From contig JAVBMJ010000031.1 in NCBI GenBank assembly GCA_031552535.1, forward strand, positions 1-32,189: 32,189 nt of DNA, given 5' to 3'. Shown here piece by piece: positions 26,950 to 32,189 of this stretch. The position numbers were made by a program, and so were the translations under genes. Source of the stretch: JAVBMJ01 sp031552535 (lineage in GTDB: Bacteria > Bacteroidota > Bacteroidia > Bacteroidales > Rikenellaceae). A model generated the notes under the pieces. It was given only the letters and a program-made list of their open reading frames with translations. It was not told the DNA's origin and ran no database searches. Within the stretch, counting starts at the first letter, position 1; each line of letters starts with the position of its first letter.

Positions 26950-27214
26950 ATGCCTATCTGTTTTGTGCTTGTCTCACCATACTGCACCTGCATCACGCAT
27001 AGACCCCGTCACCGGGCGGGTACAAAAGAATGGCACCCATACATAACAACCGAAAGTTGGAAATCCGGACGGCATGCCGCTTCGAACTCCCAACTTTCAG
27101 AGCCTGTCAACAGCCTGCCAGGATTCCATACAGAAAATCCGGACAAGCCCCCGCCTTTCAGAGCCTGTCTGAATTCCCTCCGGAAAACCGACCGGCCCTA
27201 TTCGGCACACCGCC
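26950..27214. other. Intergenic region with hairpin and duplicated module
   Basis: Between the acyl-CoA dehydrogenase gene and metH lies a hairpin with arms GAAAGTTGG (27052-27060) and CCAACTTTC (27090-27098). A degenerate module, AAATCCGGAC plus CTTTCAGAGCCTGTC, is present twice (27061-27108 and 27136-27169). The second copy continues as CTGTCTGAATTCCCTCCGGA, which resembles the terminus of repeat R2. I find no cobalamin riboswitch hallmark before metH. Confidence 0.55.
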
Positions 27215-28939
27215 CTACTCGAAGCGCTCCGACAACACCGTGCGGAACAGGTCGATGTCGGCAGTCGTCGAATTGGCTATATATTCGGCTGCGGCCTTGA
27301 TCTGGGCCTCGGCGTATTTCGAATAAACCTCGGCCGCGATCTTGTAGTCTTCAACTTCGCCTCCCTGGCGCAGCAACAGGTGCGAGATCATGATATGGCC
27401 GGCCATTTCCACCATACGGCGCGCGTGGAAGTCGATAACCTCGTTGTCGGCAGTCGCCACAACCTTATCTACTGCAGCCTCATAAGTCTCCCTCATCGCC
27501 ACGATGCGCTTGTGTATCGACTCCATGTCGCGGTTGTACTCCGCAGCCTCGTACTCCTGCATCTTCGCAAGGAAAGTGCCGGTCGTGACGTGGCGGATCG
27601 CCGCAACGACCTGCAACTGCGTCGTACCTTCATATATATTGGTGATACGGGCGTCGCGGTATATGCGCTGTATCGGATAGTCCTTCATGTAACCCGAACC
27701 GCCGTGTATCTGCAACGAGTCGTAAGCCAGCTGGTTGCAATACTCGCTGGTCATCAGCTTCAGCAGCGGAGTGAACCCGTCGGCAAGTTTGGCGTACGCC
27801 TTCATCTCGGCACGCTCCTCGGGCTCCAGCTTGCGCTCCTTGGCAATGGCCTCGTAGAGTTTGTATATCTCCACAAAACGGGTGGTCTCGTAAAGCAACG
27901 CACGCGACCCCTGCAACTTAGCCTTCATGTTGGTCAGCATCTCGTAAACCGCCGGGAACTGGATGATCGGCTTGCCGAACTGCTCGCGCTCGTGGGCGTA
28001 CTTCAACCCCTCGCGGTAGGCGGCCTCCGAAAGACCCGTGCTCTGGGCGCCGATACCCAGGCGTGCGGCATTCATCAGCGCCATAACATATTTGATCAAT
28101 CCCATCTTACGGTCGCCTACCAACTCCGCCGGAGCGTTCGTAAACACCAGCTCGCAGGTGGGCGAACCCTTGATCCCCAGTTTGTTCTCTATGCGGCGAA
28201 CCTTAACCGCCATGTGGCGCTTGTCGTAGACGAACATCGACAGTCCGCGCGCGTCGGAGGTGCCCTCTTCCGAACGGGCCAGTACCAGCGATACGTCGCC
28301 GTCGCCGTTGGTGATAAAACGCTTCACCCCGTTCAGCAACCAGGTCTTCTTCTCCTCGCTCCACGTAGCCTTCAACATCACCGCCTGCAGGTCGGAACCG
28401 GCGTCGGGCTCCGTAAGGTCCATGGCACACGTCTCACCGCGCGACACACGGGGAAGGTACTCGGCCTTGATCTCCTCCGAAGCGAATTCGTTGAGCGTCT
28501 CGGCACAGTCCTGCAATCCCCAGATATTTTCGAAACCCGCATCGGCACGGGCCACCATTTCGTTGGCCATAACGAAGCACACCAGCGGAAAGTTCAACCC
28601 CTCGTACTTATAGGGTAACGAAATGCCGAACAGGCCGGCCTTGGTGATAGCTTCGATATTCTGTGCCGTTCCCGGCGCGTACACCACGCGGTCGTTCTCC
28701 ACATGCGGGCCAACCGTGTCGACATCTTCGGCATTGGGGGCTATGACGTCGCCGCATATTTCGCCCGCGATGCCCAGAACCCTCTGGTAATTATCTATAG
28801 CGTCCTCGAAGTCGGCAGGAGCGTAATCGAACTGGTCTTTGTACGCGAAACCCCGCTCACGCAACTCGACGATCTTTTTCATCAGGGGGTGCCCCAGATG
28901 ATACTGCAAATCTTTATTATCAAGAAAAAAATTAGCCAT
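27215..28939 (-). CDS. Acyl-CoA dehydrogenase
   Basis: This 574-residue flavoprotein should oxidise acyl-CoA to enoyl-CoA, or run as a reductase in butyrate-type fermentation, passing electrons to the Etf encoded upstream. Motifs are AMDLTEPDAGSDLQAV (about 172-187, FAD/substrate), KRFITNGDGD, IHGGSGYMKDYPIQRIYRDA (about 411-430) and IYEGTTQLQ with the catalytic base E437. After residue about 450 a helical C-terminal extension of some 120 residues, with an internal EVEDYKIAAEVYSKYAEAQI segment, makes it longer than the ~380-residue short-chain enzymes. It lies 145 bases after etfA. The chain length of the substrate cannot be told. Confidence 0.92.
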   Translation of the reverse strand: MANFFLDNKDLQYHLGHPLMKKIVELRERGFAYKDQFDYAPADFEDAIDNYQRVLGIAGEICGDVIAPNAEDVDTVGPHVENDRVVYAPGTAQNIEAITKAGLFGISLPYKYEGLNFPLVCFVMANEMVARADAGFENIWGLQDCAETLNEFASEEIKAEYLPRVSRGETCAMDLTEPDAGSDLQAVMLKATWSEEKKTWLLNGVKRFITNGDGDVSLVLARSEEGTSDARGLSMFVYDKRHMAVKVRRIENKLGIKGSPTCELVFTNAPAELVGDRKMGLIKYVMALMNAARLGIGAQSTGLSEAAYREGLKYAHEREQFGKPIIQFPAVYEMLTNMKAKLQGSRALLYETTRFVEIYKLYEAIAKERKLEPEERAEMKAYAKLADGFTPLLKLMTSEYCNQLAYDSLQIHGGSGYMKDYPIQRIYRDARITNIYEGTTQLQVVAAIRHVTTGTFLAKMQEYEAAEYNRDMESIHKRIVAMRETYEAAVDKVVATADNEVIDFHARRMVEMAGHIMISHLLLRQGGEVEDYKIAAEVYSKYAEAQIKAAAEYIANSTTADIDLFRTVLSERFE

Positions 28940-29084
28940 AACTGTATTGTTTTGACAGGTTTGGAAACAGGGCTGAAGTATCGTTCTCCGGTTTACTACA
29001 TGGACTGCAGCCTATTTCAAGCTATGCCCGCAGACCCGTAGGCAAGACGGAGGGGGAACTTCCCGGCCCGGTTCCTAAGCCATA

Positions 29085-30104
29085 TTACTTCGAGTTTTGT
29101 TTGTAATATTTGATCATCTTCGGGAGCACCTCGTTCAGGTCGCCGCATATAGAATAGTCCGCGATACGGTTGATAGGCGCCTCGGGGTCGTTGTTGATCG
29201 CGATGATCATCGACGACTGGTCCATCCCGGCCGTATGCTGGATCTGTCCCGAAATACCGCAGGCGATGTAGAGTTTCGGGCGCACCGTAACCCCAGTCTG
29301 GCCCACCTGGCGGGCATGTTCGGCAAAACCTGCGTCGACAGCCGCACGCGAAGCGCCAACCTCGGCGCCCAGAACCTCGGCCAGTTCGTACAACAGTTTG
29401 AAGTTATCCTTCGAGCCAACGCCGTAGCCGCCCGAAACGATCACCGAAGCACCCTTGATGTTGATCTTGCGCTCCTGGATCTGGCGGTCGATGATTTTCA
29501 CCGCAAGGTCGGCGTCCTTGACATATTTCTTCCACTCTATCGCCTTGACCGCACCTGCGCCGGGCTTCTGTGCAGGCTCCTTGCGCATCACACCTTCACG
29601 CACCGTTGCCATCTGGGGACGGTGGTCGGGGTTGATGATCGTGGCGATGATATTACCTCCGAAGGCGGGACGTATCTGGTACAAAAGACCCTTATACTCC
29701 TTGCCTGTTTTGTTTTCGGTGTGGTCGCCTATCACCAGGCTCGTACAGTCGGCGGTAAGGCCGCTGTGCAGCGCCGACGAAACGCGCGGAGCCAGGTCGC
29801 GGCCCAGCGTCGTAGCGCCGAAAAGCGCTATCTGAGGCTTCTCTTCCTCGAAAATACCGCATACGATGGCCGTGTGGGGCAACGTGCGGTAAGGAGCCAA
29901 TTCCTTGTCGTCGGCCATCCACACCGTGTCGGCGCCATAAAGGGCCAACTCTTTCTCGACACCTTTCAGGTTGTGCCCTATGGCCAGCGCTTCGAGTTTA
30001 CAACCAAGCGTGGAGGCCAGTTCGCGCCCTTTGGTCATCAGCTCCAGTGAAACATCGGCTATTTTGCCGTTATCTATCTCGCAATATACAAATATGTTGT
30101 TCAT
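29085..30104 (-). CDS. etfA: Electron transfer flavoprotein alpha subunit
   Basis: This 339-residue protein has an N-terminal Etf domain (about 1-190; ALFGATTLGRDLAPRVSSAL) and the C-terminal FAD-binding fold with VSGGYGVGSKDNFKLLYELA, EVGASRAAVDAGF, QTGVTVRPKLYIACGISGQI and QHTAGMDQSS. These are the binding residues typical of the alpha subunit. It pairs with EtfB (21 bases upstream) and should take electrons from, or give them to, the acyl-CoA dehydrogenase. Whether the pair is of the bifurcating type depends on NADH and second-FAD residues that I cannot judge by eye. Confidence 0.95.
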   Translation of the reverse strand: MNNIFVYCEIDNGKIADVSLELMTKGRELASTLGCKLEALAIGHNLKGVEKELALYGADTVWMADDKELAPYRTLPHTAIVCGIFEEEKPQIALFGATTLGRDLAPRVSSALHSGLTADCTSLVIGDHTENKTGKEYKGLLYQIRPAFGGNIIATIINPDHRPQMATVREGVMRKEPAQKPGAGAVKAIEWKKYVKDADLAVKIIDRQIQERKINIKGASVIVSGGYGVGSKDNFKLLYELAEVLGAEVGASRAAVDAGFAEHARQVGQTGVTVRPKLYIACGISGQIQHTAGMDQSSMIIAINNDPEAPINRIADYSICGDLNEVLPKMIKYYKQNSK

Positions 30105-30125
30105 GTCTATGTCTTGGGCTACGGT

Positions 30126-31004
30126 TTAACCTAAAGTGTGGCTGGCGATCAATTCGGCCATCAACTCGTTCATATCCTGATCCGAGGCGGTGAGTTTCTT
30201 GGCTTCCTTGGCCTGGAATACCACATTCTCGATCTTCTTGACCTTCGTGGGCGAACCCTGCAGGCCCAGGTCTTTGTCCTCGGCATCGACATCGGCCACA
30301 CCCCACTCTATAATGTTGAGGTAGCCGCGACCGCCGCAAAGCTCGGTAATATAGTCGTTCTGCAACTCCTGCAACTCCATAGGAGTTTTGGCATGCTTGT
30401 ATTTCATCACCCGGCGGGCATTCTGCGGGCGGCACTCGGGAGCCGAAGCGTTGACCGTCATCACCATCGGCAGCGGCGACGAAACGATCTCGAACCCATG
30501 CTCCAGACGGCGCTTGATGACCACCTGTTTGTCGTCTATCGATTGTATCTCCTCGGCATAGGTAACCTGTGGCCAGCCCAGTTTCTCGGCGACCTGCGGA
30601 CCTACCTGGGCCGTATCGCCGTCGATAGCCTGGCGGCCTGCGATGATGAGATGCGGTTTGATCTTAAGCAGTGCACGCGAAAGGGCGTACGAAGTAGCCA
30701 GTGTGTCGGCTCCGGCAAATTTGCGGTCGGTGAGCAATACGCCGCCGTCGGCGCCGCGGAACATAGCGTCGCGGATAATGTCGGCTGCGCGCGGAGGCCC
30801 CATCGTCAGAAGGTACACCGTGCTGCCCGGCAGCATCTCTTTCACTGTCAACGCCTGTTCGAGCGCATTAAGGTCTTCGGGATTGAAGATCGCCGGAAGG
30901 GCGGCGCGGTTTACCGTGCCGTCGGCTTTCATGGCGTCCTTACCCACATTACGGGTGTCGGGCACCTGTTTGGCCAGCACAACAATTTTCAGACTTTTCT
31001 TCAT
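30126..31004 (-). CDS. etfB: Electron transfer flavoprotein beta subunit
   Basis: This 292-residue protein has the ETF-beta layout: LKIVVLAKQVPDTRNV at the start, NPEDLNALEQALTVKE, VYLLTMGPPRAADIIRDAM, LIIAGRQAIDGDTAQVGPQVAEKLGWPQVTYAEE (the FAD/AMP loop, given in part) and AMKYKHAKTPMELQEL-like C-terminal region. It is the first gene of the etfB-etfA set. It is slightly longer than the common 250-260-residue form. The region upstream has no ORF of its own but has only a weak promoter match (TTTG-N18-TACATTGT). Confidence 0.94.
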   Translation of the reverse strand: MKKSLKIVVLAKQVPDTRNVGKDAMKADGTVNRAALPAIFNPEDLNALEQALTVKEMLPGSTVYLLTMGPPRAADIIRDAMFRGADGGVLLTDRKFAGADTLATSYALSRALLKIKPHLIIAGRQAIDGDTAQVGPQVAEKLGWPQVTYAEEIQSIDDKQVVIKRRLEHGFEIVSSPLPMVMTVNASAPECRPQNARRVMKYKHAKTPMELQELQNDYITELCGGRGYLNIIEWGVADVDAEDKDLGLQGSPTKVKKIENVVFQAKEAKKLTASDQDMNELMAELIASHTLG

Positions 31005-31488
31005 TACAAGCTTCTGTTTTTAGGTTATTTATATGATTTTCAAATATTTTAAGTCGCTCCTGACCGATCATTATCTCATTTGCGGACAATGTACACCCGC
31101 CCATAATCGGACAAAAATAATTCTTTTTTTCGAGCCTGCGGCAATCCGCCCTATTTTTTGACCTAATAATATATTCGAATATCCTGTGTAAAACCCCTCC
31201 GGCATATATGCCATTCATACATCCGCGTGAATAACGCGCTGTGAATCAATTCACTATTTCTCAATAAATTGTTTCTCCCGATACTATTCTATTATGACAA
31301 TAATTCACATCCCTGCCGGGCAGATTATCTGTCCGGTTGCAATACCACGCCTTCTTTGGGATGCCACGTATTCCAGACAACTTCGGAGTACACAATTGTC
31401 TACAAGTGATTTATGATTTGGCCCATTTGCATATACGGCTGCACAAAAGGCAATATTTAAAAAAATGTGTGATTTTTTCATGAAAAAG
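31005..31488. other. Gene-free stretch before tRNA-Glu
   Basis: This 484-base divergent intergenic region lies between etfB (minus) and tRNA-Glu (plus). It is AT-rich with no believable ORF. One weak minus-strand promoter match for etfB is TTTG, 18 bases, TACATTGT near 31085-31115. I see no repeat or structured RNA. Confidence 0.5.
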
Positions 31489-31519
31489 TTTGCATGTAAC
31501 GTCTTTTTATTTACCTTTG
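31489..31519 (+). promoter_or_regulatory. Promoter of the tRNA-Glu / rpsT unit
   Basis: TTTG (31489-31492), a 19-base spacer and TACCTTTG (31512-31519) are a perfect Bacteroidetes promoter. It is 33 bases upstream of the tRNA. The nearest such site for rpsT is this one, so the tRNA and the ribosomal protein gene are probably one transcript. Confidence 0.8.
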
Positions 31520-31552
31520 CACCGCTGAAATGGATAACAGCGGCCTTGTAAT

Positions 31553-31624
31553 GGCCCATTCGTCTATCGGTTAGGACGCAAGATTTTCATTCTTGAAAGA
31601 GGAGTTCGATTCTCCTATGGGCTA
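31553..31624 (+). tRNA. tRNA-Glu (anticodon TTC)
   Basis: This is a 72-base class I tRNA. Acceptor GGCCCAT pairs with ATGGGCT (one G-U), the D arm is CGTCTATCGGTTAGGACG, and the anticodon arm is CAAGA-TTTTCAT-TCTTG with anticodon TTC. The T-arm is GAGGAGTTCGATTCTCC. The discriminator is A and CCA is not encoded. Confidence 0.96.
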
Positions 31625-31659
31625 CGATAATAAAATGTTACAAAAGAAATCTGTCTGAA

Positions 31660-31911
31660 ATGGCAAATCACAAGTCGGCGATGAAGAGAATTCGCCAATC
31701 TGAAAGTAGAAAAATAGAGAATAAGTATTACCACAAAACCACTCGCAATGCGATGAAGGCTTTGCGTAATACCACAGATAAAGCCGCAGCCGAGGCCCTT
31801 CTTCCGAAAGTAACCTCGATGCTCGACAAATTGGCGAAAAAGGGCGTTATCCATAAAAATAAAGCAGGCAACCTTAAAGGCAGTTTGCAGGTTCGTGTGA
31901 ACGCCATGTAA
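31660..31911 (+). CDS. rpsT: 30S ribosomal protein S20
   Basis: This 83-residue protein begins MANHKSAMKRIRQSESRKIE, the hallmark of S20, with the helical KTTRNAMKALRNTTDKAAAE and a C-terminus with KGVIHKNKAGNLKGSL. S20 binds 16S rRNA early in small-subunit assembly. The start is fixed by the family. It lies 35 bases after tRNA-Glu with no promoter of its own in between, and 23 bases before a strong terminator. Confidence 0.98.
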   Translation: MANHKSAMKRIRQSESRKIENKYYHKTTRNAMKALRNTTDKAAAEALLPKVTSMLDKLAKKGVIHKNKAGNLKGSLQVRVNAM

Positions 31912-31934
31912 TAATATCCCGTTTGCGGAATGTA

Positions 31935-31968
31935 GCGGGCAACCCTTAATGGGTTGCCCGCGTTTTTT
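31935..31968 (+). terminator. Intrinsic terminator after rpsT
   Basis: The 11-base perfect arms GCGGGCAACCC and GGGTTGCCCGC around loop TTAAT are followed by GTTTTTT. This is a textbook terminator ending the tRNA-Glu / rpsT unit. Confidence 0.93.
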
Positions 31969-32020
31969 GTGATGTTCGGCTTAATACGCAAACGGGATGG
32001 TGAAAATGGGGTCAATGTAA

Positions 32021-32189
32021 AACCCAGGTGGAGTCCTGTTAAAACTCGCAAAATGGTACGAACGCGTCGAACGACTCAATCTCAAATTCTTCAAATCCGT
32101 AATCCAAACCATGCAGAACAACTACGCCACCATCTGCAACTACTTCCACAACCGGGCAACCAACGCAGCAGCCGAATCTTTCAACGCCA
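32021..32189 (+). pseudogene. 5'-truncated ISL3/ISAon1-like transposase, running off the window
   Basis: After an in-frame TAA (32018-32020) the frame gives LAKWYERVERLNLKFFKSVI, then NNYATICNYFHNRATNAAAE and SFNA to the window edge. NRATNAAAESFNA is the conserved segment around the last acidic residue of ISL3-type DDE transposases, as in the ISAon1 group of Bacteroidetes. No start codon or N-terminal part precedes it, so this is the surviving 3' part of a broken element, continuing right of the window. It abuts the rpsT terminator. Confidence 0.8.

Noticed and set aside
26950..27050. Possible cobalamin riboswitch upstream of metH
   Set aside because: No B12-box-like conserved core or suitable set of stems was found by eye.
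27380..28618. 412-residue plus-strand open frame
   Set aside because: It is antisense to the acyl-CoA dehydrogenase, with low-complexity His/Arg/Leu composition and no motif.
31305..31559. 84-residue minus-strand open frame
   Set aside because: It covers the tRNA-Glu promoter in antisense, and the product has no coherent pattern.

Overview
The window looks like a chromosome segment of a Bacteroidales bacterium, and Rikenellaceae/Alistipes-like is my best guess. The reasons are promoters of the TTTG-N19/20-TAnnTTTG type (clearest before tRNA-Glu), the virtual absence of Shine-Dalgarno sites, the exbB/exbD/exbD gene order, the etfB-etfA-acyl-CoA dehydrogenase set, and the transposase families present. 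The genus is inference from gene content, not from a marker-gene comparison.

Layout. (1) 1-473: the end of an IS4-like element and a gene-free stretch packed with perfect inverted repeats. (2) 474-2382 (minus): an NtrY-like histidine kinase and a receiver-Fis response regulator, divergent from (3) 2545-10514 (plus): a five-gene MacAB-TolC-like export operon (TolC, membrane fusion protein, two FtsX/MacB permeases, ATPase). (4) 10695-11330: an unrecognised soluble protein. (5) 11369-17111: a DUF1254/DUF1214 cluster on the minus strand (two intact DUF1254 proteins, one outer-membrane barrel, one decayed DUF1254 lipoprotein gene), bracketed by inverted copies of a ~160-bp MITE-like repeat. (6) 17134-17645: a dead IS5-family transposase fused to a 110-bp relic of a second barrel gene. 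(7) 18007-20417 (minus): an exbB / four-helix membrane protein / exbD / exbD energy-transducing operon with a strong terminator. (8) 20561-22266: another repeat copy, tRNA-Ser(GGA) and an AT-richer capsule-type glycosyltransferase. (9) 22281-26949 (minus): metH-metF for methionine and folate metabolism. (10) 27215-31004 (minus): etfB-etfA-acyl-CoA dehydrogenase. (11) 31489-31968 (plus): promoter, tRNA-Glu(TTC), rpsT, terminator. (12) 32021-32189: the 3' part of an ISL3/ISAon1-like transposase.

How they work together. The two-component pair is placed to control the divergent exporter. The exb proteins would energise TonB-dependent outer-membrane uptake. MetH and MetF form a folate/methionine pair. 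EtfAB carries electrons to or from the acyl-CoA dehydrogenase. The least understood part is the DUF1254/barrel cluster: all its products look exported, its genes are almost contiguous, and it shows duplication and decay around mobile repeats.
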